Source of the DNA: Leclercia adecarboxylata
Lineage (GTDB): Bacteria > Pseudomonadota > Gammaproteobacteria > Enterobacterales > Enterobacteriaceae
Reading direction: 5' to 3'
DNA length: 48,894 nucleotides
NCBI RefSeq assembly: GCF_006171285.1
Contig: NZ_CP040892.1
Span: forward strand, 1-48,894
Shown here piece by piece: positions 9,838 to 17,589 of this stretch (position 1 is its first letter; every line of letters starts with the position of its first letter). The translations under genes and the position numbers were made by a program. A model generated the notes under the pieces. That model was not told the DNA's origin, made no database searches, and saw only the letters and a list, made by a program, of their open reading frames with translations.

Positions 9838-10740
9838 ATGTTCATTTCTGATGAAGTATTGCGCATAGTTCATCTGGTTGCACACTATCAGAGCATTGCA
9901 ACGGCCGCTGAACAGCTCAATAAAGTACCTTCGGCGTTAAGCTATACAATAAAAAAGCTGGAAGAAAGCCTCGGCGTGGAGTTATTCGAGCGTAAGGGAC
10001 GAAACATCGGGCTAACTCCTTCAGGGGAGTACTTTATTCAACACAGTAAACCCATTCTCAACGATATTGATTCTTTATGTCGTAATACCACATTAATCCA
10101 TACTGGGGTTGAACAAGAATTAACGGTAGCATTTAATAATATTGTGCCTAAAAATATTATTTCAGAATTTATTTCAGAATTTGAAAAAACATTCGACTTA
10201 ACGCAGTTAACAGTAAACACTGAAGTTTATAACGGCTGCTGGGACGCCATTTATCACAATCGTGCGGATGTGGTTGTTGGCGCCCCTCACTCCGTGCCAT
10301 CCAGTGATGGAATAATAAGCGAACATGTTGGCTATATGGATTGGGATTTTGTTGTTGGTCCGCAACATTCGCTAGCTACTCACATTCACCCATTAGAAAA
10401 CAGAGAGTTACGCCAATATACTGCTGTTTGCATCCGGGATACGGCGACGAATTTTATCCCTCTTTATGCCTGGCATCTTGAGGGACAAAAAGCAGTATTT
10501 GTACCCGATCTTGAAATCGCTATTTCGCTGATAAAAAGTAATACTGCGATAGGATACCTTCCCCATCATTTAGCCAGGCCGCTACTGAACAATGGTAGAT
10601 TAATAAAGAAATCTATGCTTGAGCATAAGCACGCGACGCAGTTATTTGTGGCCGCGAAAACGGATGGTTTGGGAGAGGCAGGCCGCTGGTGCCTTGAATA
10701 CTGGCTGCGTCCGGATATTAAATTCAGGCTGAATGGTTAG
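9838..10740 (+). CDS. LysR-family transcriptional regulator of the catabolic cluster
   Basis: This 300-residue protein has a typical N-terminal winged HTH (SIATAAEQLNKVPSALSYTIKKLE at about 19-42, then LGVELFERKGRNIGLTPSGE) followed by a periplasmic-binding-fold effector domain. LysR proteins usually activate an adjacent operon when they bind a pathway metabolite. It lies 247 bp after the last enzyme on the same strand, with GGGAG before its ATG. This differs from the usual divergent layout, so its binding sites are more likely far upstream at 263-660 or in the internal gaps. The effector is presumably the ring compound or its ring-opened product. Confidence 0.92.
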   Translation: MFISDEVLRIVHLVAHYQSIATAAEQLNKVPSALSYTIKKLEESLGVELFERKGRNIGLTPSGEYFIQHSKPILNDIDSLCRNTTLIHTGVEQELTVAFNNIVPKNIISEFISEFEKTFDLTQLTVNTEVYNGCWDAIYHNRADVVVGAPHSVPSSDGIISEHVGYMDWDFVVGPQHSLATHIHPLENRELRQYTAVCIRDTATNFIPLYAWHLEGQKAVFVPDLEIAISLIKSNTAIGYLPHHLARPLLNNGRLIKKSMLEHKHATQLFVAAKTDGLGEAGRWCLEYWLRPDIKFRLNG

Positions 10741-11226
10741 GTTCGAATAAAAAGTCTTCCTCATTTTTACCCAGTAAATCTGTTGAACAAGGTATGTTAT
10801 GATCTTGCTCTGTATCTGTGAACGAAATCTATTTTTACTCCCTGATAAAATTAATTGATAATATTATTAGAGTGCAAATATTTTCTATGCAATTCTTGTG
10901 GTTTCTAAGGTATTAGACTGTTATCACGCAAAAATTGCTACAGTTGTATATATGCATTTGTTTGGGTTGTTCAGGGCCAACATAAGAAGCTAGCGATAAA
11001 ATCATAAAAATTTAGCATATTACTAATATCAAATCATGAGGAGCCGAGCTCATTATGGTTTCATTCTCATTGTATTTTTGATTGTAGTTAATGCCTATTA
11101 ACGAAGGTGGCGAAAATATTTGCAATATTTAAAGATTCATAGGGATTTTTAGTTTGGTAATTTTTAATTGAAATATCTTATTTATATTATCCTGTAGCTG
11201 ATGCGCTAGGACGATATAAAGTAATG
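10741..11226. other. AT-rich stretch without a recognised gene
   Basis: Between the LysR stop and the interrupted small ORF I see no frame with a good start and ribosome site. The base composition is much more AT-rich than the catabolic genes, which suggests that the true edge of the imported cluster lies just after the LysR gene. Confidence 0.5.
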
Positions 11227-11230
11227 GTGT

Positions 11231-11388
11231 TCACCAGAGAACACCATTTGACAAGTAGAGCAATCTATCATTTATACTGGTTAGTTTTTTTTTGCTTATC
11301 AGTATTTCTTGTGCTTTTGCTATTTCCCTTATTAGTTTGCTGGTTCCTTTGTTCCTGTTAAGCTGATTTGCATGATGATCGGCGTTAG
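11231..11388 (-). pseudogene. Small ORF interrupted by IS5, C-terminal part
   Basis: On the - strand the frame from the IS5 edge to the stop at 11231 encodes the end of a small protein beginning NADHHANQLNRNKGTS and ending NGVLW. Removing the IS at 11389-12584 and one copy of the TTAG duplication joins it to an ATG near 12624 and gives an uninterrupted frame of about 63 residues starting MSNTNKYQYDKANADHHA. It is hydrophilic and basic with no signal peptide. I do not recognise its function, and its ribosome site is weak. The clean rejoining is good evidence that it was once one frame. Confidence 0.6.
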
Positions 11389-12584
<1,196 letters not shown>

Positions 12585-12588
12585 TTAG

Positions 12589-12624
12589 CTTTATCATATT
12601 GATATTTATTTGTGTTTGACATGT
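12589..12624 (-). pseudogene. Small ORF interrupted by IS5, N-terminal part
   Basis: On the - strand an ATG near 12624 opens the frame MSNTNKYQYDKA, which runs into the IS5 edge and continues on the other side at 11388. See the matching piece at 11231-11388. The region upstream is very AT-rich and lacks a strong ribosome site. Confidence 0.5.
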
Positions 12625-13107
12625 TAAATTTCATTTATATTCAATACGGATTTTTATTGTACACTTGAATCATATTGTAGGTTTAAAACCTAAAAAATCA
12701 GGTAGAGTAAAATTATACTGTAAGGAATAATTGAAGGTTTGAATGTTATATTGTGGATGCCTGGTCATTAGCCAGGCGGATAGTCTCTCCGCAAATGCCA
12801 CTACGTCTCCTGAATTTTCCGCTTCTAAAAAATGTCGAGGTAGTGGTGATTGAATATATAAGTGGACTTATACGCTGAAGTTGGCTACTCTGAAATGCAA
12901 TTTATTTGAGAACGTCTGATATTAGTTTCCCTGCATATAAAATTTAACAGTAATGCTGTAGTTTTAAAATTTTTAGGAACTTAGTCTAAGATAAAAATGA
13001 TATACGATTCATGGGAGGGGGCAGCTTTCGGCTCACTTTAAGTGACAATGAACTCACATTTATCTTTTCCAGCTTATAGCTATTTACCAAGTACTACAGG
13101 TATCTGA
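12625..13107. other. AT-rich region without recognised genes
   Basis: I see only short frames here. A hairpin of GCCTGG and CCAGGC occurs near 12760-12778. The composition resembles neither the catabolic genes nor the plasmid backbone. Confidence 0.4.
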
Positions 13108-13386
13108 AATTCAACTTCTTATTGCTATAAACGACCTGATGATTTTATAGCCATTGCTAAGAGAGGTTACTTTGTTTATGACTGGAGCGATATACATAGA
13201 AATTCCACAGATGAAATTGCTGCTTATGAGCTTATTGCAAAGCCAATAGTACCTATTTTGGTCGAGGCTTTACCAACATCACTTGCAAATTTTACTATGA
13301 ATACATGCTTTGATTATTCTAACTTTTCTGAAAATAAATTGTTGGATATTACGATATACACAGGTGTCATCAACCATAAAAAATAG
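13108..13386 (+). pseudogene. Orphan open frame fragment without a start codon
   Basis: A frame stays open for 92 codons from just after TGA at 13105 to TAG at 13384-13386, and reads like real protein: RPDDFIAIAKRGYFVYDW, then EIAAYELIAKPIVPILVEAL and a polar tail. No ATG, GTG or TTG with a ribosome site opens it in a sensible place, so it is probably the C-terminal remnant of a larger gene. It is very AT-rich, like DNA of immunity or surface-variation loci, but I do not recognise the family. Confidence 0.45.
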
Positions 13387-13395
13387 TGATTGATG

Positions 13396-13613
13396 CTATA
13401 AGCCTGGCCAGTTAGCCAACTCTGACTGGCATTTTTGTTTGTGCGCAGGCACGTTGCACGTCAGCGCCACTAGACAGTGTCCCTCAACTATATATATTCG
13501 TCTTAAAAACAGCCGAATACAACCCAGTTGAACCATCGACAGGTAGTTCCTCGCCGTTTTTTCATAACGGGTCGCTATGCGGCGGTTTTGTTTCAGCAAA
13601 CCAAAGCTTCTTT
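13396..13613 (-). pseudogene. Remnant of an IS transposase C-terminus
   Basis: The - strand frame reads SFGLLKQNRRIATRYEKTARNY followed by a hydrophobic LGCIRLFLRR tail. This is the recognisable end of an IS5-superfamily transposase (IS427/IS1031-type groups end in this NRRIATRY pattern). Everything upstream is missing, because the frame runs into the end of a Tn3-family transposon at 13614. It marks an old insertion truncated by that transposon. Confidence 0.65.
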
Positions 13614-13651
13614 GGGGTTTGAGGGCCAATGGAACGAAAACGTACGCTAAG
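13614..13651. repeat. 38-bp terminal inverted repeat of a Tn3-family transposon
   Basis: The sequence starts GGGGTTTGAGGGCC, contains the invariant GGAACGAAAAC, and ends GTACGCTAAG. It has the exact 38-bp length and the inner ...ACG-TAAG end typical of Tn3-family repeats. The transposon body extends to the right, since the tnpA tail overlaps this repeat. The partner repeat has been lost. Confidence 0.85.
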
Positions 13652-13949
13652 AAGGTAATTCATTGTTTAAATTAAAATTTAATTCTCTCAGTTCCCCCTT
13701 CAAAATATCCTCCGGTAGCGTGAACGTATAATGCCCCAGCATATTGATATGCCCGTGCATCAGTGGGGATAACCGGACGATATCTTCACCCCCGGTTTCT
13801 TCTCCATTCCTGCGCATCCAGCTCAGGGCTTCCTGCATATAAAGTGTGTTCCACAGTACCACTGCGTTAGTGACGAGGCCCAGTGCACCCAGTTGATCTT
13901 CCTGACCTTCACGATAGCGCTTTCTGATCTCACCGCGCTGCCCGTAGCA
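13647..13949 (-). pseudogene. tnpA: Truncated Tn3-family transposase TnpA (C-terminal ~100 residues)
   Basis: On the - strand the frame reads GQRGEIRKRYREGQEDQLGA, LVTNAVVLWNT, then LSPLMHGHINMLGHYTF and LNNELPS. This is the highly conserved end of Tn3-family TnpA, including the region around the last catalytic residue. The N-terminal nine-tenths are missing: the gene is cut at 13949/13950 by a miniature element. It can no longer make a working transposase. Confidence 0.9.
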
Positions 13950-14205
13950 GGGGTCAGTTTGGATATAGAGAATTATTGTACGGTAAGCCTGTTTTTTGAA
14001 CAGACTTACCTATAGCAATAGGGTGTACTCCCGCGCTATACGGCATTTTCAGAGGTTTGACCTTAATCGGATAACCTAAATGCGATACTGCAAGAGCGAC
14101 AACTTAAAAGCGATAGCCACTGACGCAAAATCAACCCCTTACGAACCAAGATTGGTTAAATAATGCGCTTAACGTACAAAAATTTCCGATCTCCAAACTG
14201 ACCCC
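13950..14205. mobile_element. 256-bp miniature element with 38-bp Tn3-type inverted ends (TIME-like)
   Basis: The left 38 bp (13950-13987) and the reverse complement of the right 38 bp (14168-14205) both start GGGGTCAGTTTGGA and end GTACG-TAAG. By eye they agree at 32 of 38 positions. Length and ends match the class known as Tn3-derived inverted-repeat miniature elements, which are about 250 bp, carry no gene and are moved by a Tn3 transposase in trans. A 12-bp near-perfect hairpin (13982-14010) lies just inside the left end. The 5-bp flanks (TAGCA and TAAAA) do not match, so the flanks have been rearranged since insertion. Confidence 0.8.
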
Positions 14206-14319
14206 TAAAAGGTTAGGTGGGGGGGGTTATGCGCATCAGATGAATGTTGTAACTAAACGATGTTTTTATTAAAGGCCGGAGGTGGTTAGCCCCCAGCCTT
14301 AGTTACGTTTCCGTATTCA

Positions 14320-14415
14320 TCAATCGATGAACTGGCGGATCAGTTCCAGAATAGCAATCAGCGCGTTTGCCAGCGCCGCTACCGCTCTAAGAACGATGAT
14401 TAACAGATTAATCAT
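14320..14415 (-). CDS. DinQ-like small hydrophobic type I toxin
   Basis: This 31-residue frame, MINLLIIVLRAVAALANALI then AILELIRQFID, is one hydrophobic helix with a few charges. It resembles DinQ and TisB, inner-membrane peptides that depolarise the membrane. GGAG lies 6 nt before the ATG. Upstream, the presumed leader (about 14622 down to 14415) contains a 38-bp segment complementary to a small RNA encoded beside it at 14732-14818. That matches the dinQ-agrAB layout of E. coli. As a type I toxin-antitoxin module it would kill or slow plasmid-free cells. A TATAAT-like -10 on this strand occurs at 14634-14629, with a poor -35. Confidence 0.75.
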   Translation of the reverse strand: MINLLIIVLRAVAALANALIAILELIRQFID

Positions 14416-14491
14416 CCGGTTCTCCAGATAAGCTGGAGGAAATCACCGTTGCTTACTCATACACTGCCTGTCACAACGGTTCTCTCGCATT

Positions 14492-14529
14492 GTTAGATGT
14501 AGAGTGACTTCCTCCTGCCAGAGCACCAA
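14492..14529. repeat. Antisense target: first copy of a 38-bp repeat
   Basis: The + strand sequence from GTTAGATGTAGAGTGACTTCC to CAGAGCACCAA recurs at 14733-14769 with 22 identical leading bases and then a 1-nt length difference. Here it lies within the toxin leader, read in reverse. The RNA from the second copy can therefore pair with the toxin mRNA over this stretch. Confidence 0.75.
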
Positions 14530-14696
14530 ACACAGCACCACCTGTTTGTTCAGCCAGGACTTTTGAAACTATTCATACCCGCCGGAACGGGGAAGGGCAG
14601 GGAGGCCACTTACAGAGCTAACCCCGCAATTATACCGATCTGCTGGCGAAACTCATGCTGTAATTCAGTCAGTTGACAACTTGTGTCAACTGCCAC

Positions 14697-14725
14697 TGGA
14701 CAGCCTGTGTCAAGTGCCATAATAT
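14697..14725 (+). promoter_or_regulatory. Promoter of the antitoxin small RNA
   Basis: TGGACA at 14697-14702 and TAATAT at 14720-14725 are separated by exactly 17 bp, a near-consensus sigma-70 promoter on the + strand. Transcription would start at about 14732. An imperfect dyad with TTGACA and TGTCAA at 14674-14690 lies just upstream and may bind a regulator. Confidence 0.75.
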
Positions 14726-14731
14726 TATGGG

Positions 14732-14818
14732 TGTTAGATGTAGAGTGACTTCCCCGGCCAGAGCACCAACTCCGAACCGGAAAACAAAAAAGCCCGATCT
14801 CACCAGTCGGGCTTTTTT
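14732..14818 (+). ncRNA. Antitoxin antisense RNA, about 87 nt (AgrB-like)
   Basis: A strong promoter at 14697-14725 and a strong terminator at 14785-14818 frame a transcript of about 87 nt. No good reading frame lies inside. Its first 37 nt are complementary, with a few mismatches, to the leader of the DinQ-like toxin mRNA (14492-14529). The expected action is to block toxin translation and expose the duplex to RNase III. Size and layout match AgrA/AgrB of E. coli. The assignment rests on sequence geometry only. Confidence 0.7.
14785..14818. terminator. Strong terminator of the antitoxin RNA
   Basis: AGCCCGA and TCGGGCT form a stem with a 9-nt loop, followed by TTTTTT on the + strand and preceded by an A-run, so it can also stop transcription arriving on the - strand from the 86-residue gene at 14952-15212. 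Confidence 0.9.
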
Positions 14819-14951
14819 GCGTCTGAAACAGCGTGCGCTACGTGAAATCTGAGTTCGAGTGAAGGGAGGTTAATCCCGATTTTTTAAACTGAAGCGTCGC
14901 CATCCCCCGTGAAAGAAAGCCCCCAACTACGCCCTGACAAAACTGATGATA

Positions 14952-15212
14952 TTAACTTTTGCCGTTGTCGGCCAGCTCGAACATAGTATTCAGGCTGGAA
15001 CGGAATTGATTCACCGATGATACTAGCTCCTGACTCCGCGCTTTTTCTTGCGCTAGTGAGCGCCTGAGCTGCGTTATCTCGTCTCTGTTACGCTGAAGCT
15101 CAAGGATGGCCGTCATAAAGGCTTTACTGGCTGACGCCATTCCGGTAACCTCCTGCGCCTTTCTGATAACCTGATCTTCATCGTCATTTGTTCTGATGGT
15201 GTAATGCCCCAT
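14952..15212 (-). CDS. Small ribbon-helix-helix/coiled-coil protein, unknown
   Basis: This 86-residue protein starts with HYTIRTNDDEDQVIRKAQ and SASKAFMTAILELQ, which fit a beta strand and two helices of a ribbon-helix-helix domain. It ends in a heptad-rich coiled coil (about 45-80). GAGG lies 7-8 nt before the ATG. Two TTTTGCTGGCA-type repeats sit 60-110 bp upstream and recur upstream of the gene starting at 16377 and near the origin, so it may be a DNA-binding protein acting on those sites. That is inference; I do not recognise the family. Confidence 0.7.
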   Translation of the reverse strand: MGHYTIRTNDDEDQVIRKAQEVTGMASASKAFMTAILELQRNRDEITQLRRSLAQEKARSQELVSSVNQFRSSLNTMFELADNGKS

Positions 15213-15264
15213 AGAAAACCTCTTTTGCTGTCATTTTTATCACGCCGGCACGAATCCGGAAGAA

Positions 15265-15322
15265 AGATTTGCTGGCAAAAAATCGATGGCCAACTGCTGC
15301 GGTCGTAGAATTTTGCTGGCAC
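15265..15322. repeat. GCTGGCA repeat pair, site 1
   Basis: GCTGGCA occurs at 15271 and 15315, 44 bp apart, each preceded by a T-run. The second is preceded by CGGTCGTAGAAT, nearly the same context as the copy at 41843. It lies in the gap between the SprT-like gene and the 86-residue gene. Confidence 0.65.
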
Positions 15323-16141
15323 TTAGCTTTCTCTGAAAGCTTGTTCACAATCTCCGCAATGGATATTCAGCCCGGCCTTACCCCACACAGCAGCACCGCA
15401 CCCCGGACACTGATATTTTGCCTTGTTCCGTTTAGGCTTGTCCTCAAACGCCGCAACAAAGGACGTATTGCTCCCGGCTATAACTTCTGAATCTGCGTTC
15501 CCGTTCTGTGGCGTCACTGACGGTAACAGAGCCATTGACAGCACCGCTTCAATATCAATGCCGGAGCCTGCATTCTGATGCGCCTGAGCCAGCGTTTCCC
15601 GCCATTGTTCGATAACGGCGGTCATGTCTTTCTGTTGTTCAACCTGAACGGGGAAGCGGTCAAACCAGCTCAACGCAAATTGCCCCTGAAACAGTTCCAG
15701 TGTGACAAGCTGGAAGCGACCGCCGGGGATCGGATAGTCGTTAATTTTCTGGCCGACTTTCGCGCCACCAGGTCTCCCGGTGGAAGAGGGCATTAGTCCG
15801 ATGCTTTCCATTTTGGCCGCCCACTGCGCATTGTGGTACGTCTTGCGGGAAGGGTTACCAAAGTGAAATTGCCACATATGACACTGTTCATGAACCAGAG
15901 TCTGCATAACTTCAATAAGCGGATATGCCGGAAAATACTCAGGATTCAGGGCAATCTCATCAATCATTTTGCCGCTGCCATCAGCAGCAACAAAACGTCT
16001 GAAGCTGAAATAGCCCATCGTGTTTTTACCGCGCTGGAAGGTGATCAGGCAGTCGGGAAGTTCGCCGTTAAACAGCCTCTGATTGTAGAAATCAAACGCC
16101 TGCTGTAGCTCGTTGTAAGCGCGTTCTGTGGCTCTGGTCAT
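15323..16141 (-). CDS. SprT-like zinc metallopeptidase-fold protein
   Basis: This 272-residue protein belongs to the SprT/Spartan-like family. Residues 1-110 hold the SprT core with the zinc motif HEQCH at 84-88. A poorly conserved middle follows, and the C-terminus is a zinc ribbon (CPGC and CGDC). Eukaryotic and bacterial relatives act on DNA-protein crosslinks. On a conjugative plasmid it might clear such adducts, but this is not shown. I start at 16141 because CAGGAG lies upstream and the ATG follows the previous gene's TGA by 2 bp; a longer frame to 16171 has no ribosome site. Confidence 0.85.
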   Translation of the reverse strand: MTRATERAYNELQQAFDFYNQRLFNGELPDCLITFQRGKNTMGYFSFRRFVAADGSGKMIDEIALNPEYFPAYPLIEVMQTLVHEQCHMWQFHFGNPSRKTYHNAQWAAKMESIGLMPSSTGRPGGAKVGQKINDYPIPGGRFQLVTLELFQGQFALSWFDRFPVQVEQQKDMTAVIEQWRETLAQAHQNAGSGIDIEAVLSMALLPSVTPQNGNADSEVIAGSNTSFVAAFEDKPKRNKAKYQCPGCGAAVWGKAGLNIHCGDCEQAFRES

Positions 16142-16143
16142 TA

Positions 16144-16377
16144 TCAGGACTCCTGAAAGACTACCCAGCATTTAGCGCCGTCATAGTCATTCCCGCCCTC
16201 GGCAATAAACATATTACCTTCGGCATCGACGGCAATTGCTCCTGGGCGTTCATGCTGTGGATCGCGGAGAACGTTTTTCCAGCCATACGCCTCGCCATCC
16301 CATATAAGCACAACACCGGAATCAGCATGTTCCTGATTCCGCTGACGCCATACCTTTGCTATTCCGACATGATCCAT
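16144..16377 (-). CDS. Conserved small plasmid protein, unknown
   Basis: This 77-residue protein starts MDHVGIAKVWRQRNQEHADS and contains GAIAVDAEGNMFIAEGGNDY. No signal peptide or membrane span is seen. I choose the ATG at 16377 because GGGTGAG precedes it; an upstream in-frame start at 16440 lacks a site and reads through the repeat region. It is co-directional with, and 2 bp from, the SprT-like gene, so the two are probably co-transcribed. Function unknown. Confidence 0.65.
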   Translation of the reverse strand: MDHVGIAKVWRQRNQEHADSGVVLIWDGEAYGWKNVLRDPQHERPGAIAVDAEGNMFIAEGGNDYDGAKCWVVFQES

Positions 16378-16444
16378 ATGCTCACCCTTATCTGTATTGT
16401 ACGATACAGATAAAATATAGTAGCCCGAAACCGAATGCAATCAT

Positions 16445-16543
16445 TTTTGCTGGCATTTTGGGTCGCCGACTGGCATCGAGAAAGGAATTATGCTGGCATT
16501 ATTGCGCGGCCGCATCAGCTGCAGAAGGTATCTTTGCTGGCAG
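16445..16543. repeat. GCTGGCA repeats, site 2 (three copies)
   Basis: GCTGGCA occurs at 16449, 16492 and 16536, spaced 43 and 44 bp, with a related ACTGGCAT at about 16470. T-rich bases precede each. The regular spacing of about four helical turns suggests one protein face binding repeatedly in front of the gene starting at 16377. Confidence 0.65.
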
Positions 16544-16551
16544 GATTAAGG

Positions 16552-16572
16552 AAGCCTCCGGTACAGAGGCTT
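16552..16572. terminator. Stem-loop after the 89-residue gene
   Basis: AAGCCTC and GAGGCTT pair around a 7-nt loop just downstream of the gene that ends at 16588 on the - strand. It has no T-run, so it is at most a weak terminator. Confidence 0.4.
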
Positions 16573-16587
16573 GAGGGGGGAAACGAC

Positions 16588-16857
16588 TCAACGCTTTTTC
16601 GCCCACGTTTTTTCATCATCGGTGAGCTGTTCTTTATGCAAGTAATCTCCGGGAACTGGAGGCGGCGTTACCAGCTTAGGATGCCCTGTATCGATATCGC
16701 GAACAGTCACCAGTCCGACAATATCCCCATTTTCTTTTAGCGCCCATGCAGCAAGCTGGTATACGGTCGATTCGCCATGCTCACCGGGGACATTATCATG
16801 CCTGAAATACCAGTCTGTTGCCGGGATGATTTGTTTGTAGGGTGATAAGTCACTCAC
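16588..16857 (-). CDS. Small conserved protein, unknown (GTG start)
   Basis: This 89-residue protein starts with GTG, preceded by AAGGAG at 8 nt, and reads MSDLSPYKQIIPATDWYFRH. It has a predicted beta-rich core and the pattern LAAWALKENGDIVGLVTVRD, then a proline-rich stretch and a basic C-terminus. It is soluble in appearance and follows the H-NS-like gene after a terminator. I do not recognise the family. Confidence 0.7.
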   Translation of the reverse strand: MSDLSPYKQIIPATDWYFRHDNVPGEHGESTVYQLAAWALKENGDIVGLVTVRDIDTGHPKLVTPPPVPGDYLHKEQLTDDEKTWAKKR

Positions 16858-16871
16858 GTTTTAATCTCCTT

Positions 16872-16896
16872 AAAACCCTCCGCACAACCTGGAGGG
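16872..16896 (-). terminator. Terminator after the H-NS-like gene
   Basis: On the - strand CCCTCC and GGAGGG pair around a 9-nt loop and are followed by TTTT. It stands between the stop of the H-NS-like gene and the start of the next gene. Confidence 0.7.
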
Positions 16897-16905
16897 CTTA
16901 TAAAG

Positions 16906-17361
16906 TTACTGTTTATCGTCAGCAGAACCAGACGGCTCTTTCTTGATAAGAAAATCGTCCAGAGAACGGCCAGCCTTTAACGCTTCATCAATCGGTTTTG
17001 GCGAACGTCCACGGCCAGACCAGAATTTAACTTCGCCATTTTCTTCAAACTGATACTTTGGCGGTGCTTTCGGCAATTTACTCTTACGTGCATTTGGCGC
17101 ATCGTCGGTCAGACCAAGCAACTCTTCAGGAGAAAAACCTTCCCCAGCGATGAGCTGAAGCAATTCCTGACGTTTTTTCTCACGTTCCTGACGTTCTGCG
17201 GCTTCACGTTCAGCATCTTCTCGCCGCTCTTCGATAACAGCGTTCAACTTTTCCTGCATTTCCAGCAGTTGCTCAAAGCTCGTTTCACGCGCAAAGACAC
17301 GGACAGAACGAATATTCGTCAGAAGTCTTCGGGCTGCATCAAACGTTTCATTATCGCTCAT
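16906..17361 (-). CDS. H-NS-like nucleoid protein
   Basis: This 151-residue protein follows the H-NS plan: an N-terminal helical oligomerisation region (1-80, rich in Glu/Arg coiled coil), a linker, and a C-terminal DNA-binding loop WSGRGRSPKPI at about 114-124, which corresponds to WTGQGRTP in chromosomal H-NS. Plasmid H-NS proteins silence AT-rich plasmid genes and lower the fitness cost to the host. GAGAGG precedes the ATG closely. It lies next to an Hha-like gene, its usual partner, and after topB. Confidence 0.92.
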   Translation of the reverse strand: MSDNETFDAARRLLTNIRSVRVFARETSFEQLLEMQEKLNAVIEERREDAEREAAERQEREKKRQELLQLIAGEGFSPEELLGLTDDAPNARKSKLPKAPPKYQFEENGEVKFWSGRGRSPKPIDEALKAGRSLDDFLIKKEPSGSADDKQ

Positions 17362-17379
17362 AGTTCCTCTCTTTATGGG

Positions 17380-17589
17380 TTATCTGACGTGTTGCCAGAC
17401 TGATGCGGGGATTTTATCAAACAGTTTATTCATGATTATCTCAGCCAATCGGTGATCAGCAGCAGAATAAAATGTTACCAGCTCTCCAGCGGTAAGGCTG
17501 CGTTCATTTTTTTCTATAACTTTCTCTAAGGTTTCCCGGTGTTGGCACTTTCTTAACTGGAAAAGCCAGTCTTGTCTGGTTTTCACCAT
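17380..17589 (-). CDS. Hha/YmoA-family modulator
   Basis: This 69-residue protein matches Hha in length and in the stretch [20 protein letters not shown] followed by [12 protein letters not shown]. Hha proteins bind H-NS and sharpen silencing of acquired genes. The start ATG overlaps the topB stop by one base (TAATG), so translation is coupled. The H-NS-like gene follows 18 bp later, which suggests that the two silencing proteins are made together. Confidence 0.95.
   Translation of the reverse strand: MVKTRQDWLFQLRKCQHRETLEKVIEKNERSLTAGELVTFYSAADHRLAEIIMNKLFDKIPASVWQHVR

Noticed and set aside
263..11388. Composite transposon IS5-cargo-IS5
   Set aside because: The right IS has its own TTAG duplication inside a small ORF and the two IS differ in sequence, so they did not move the cargo as a pair.
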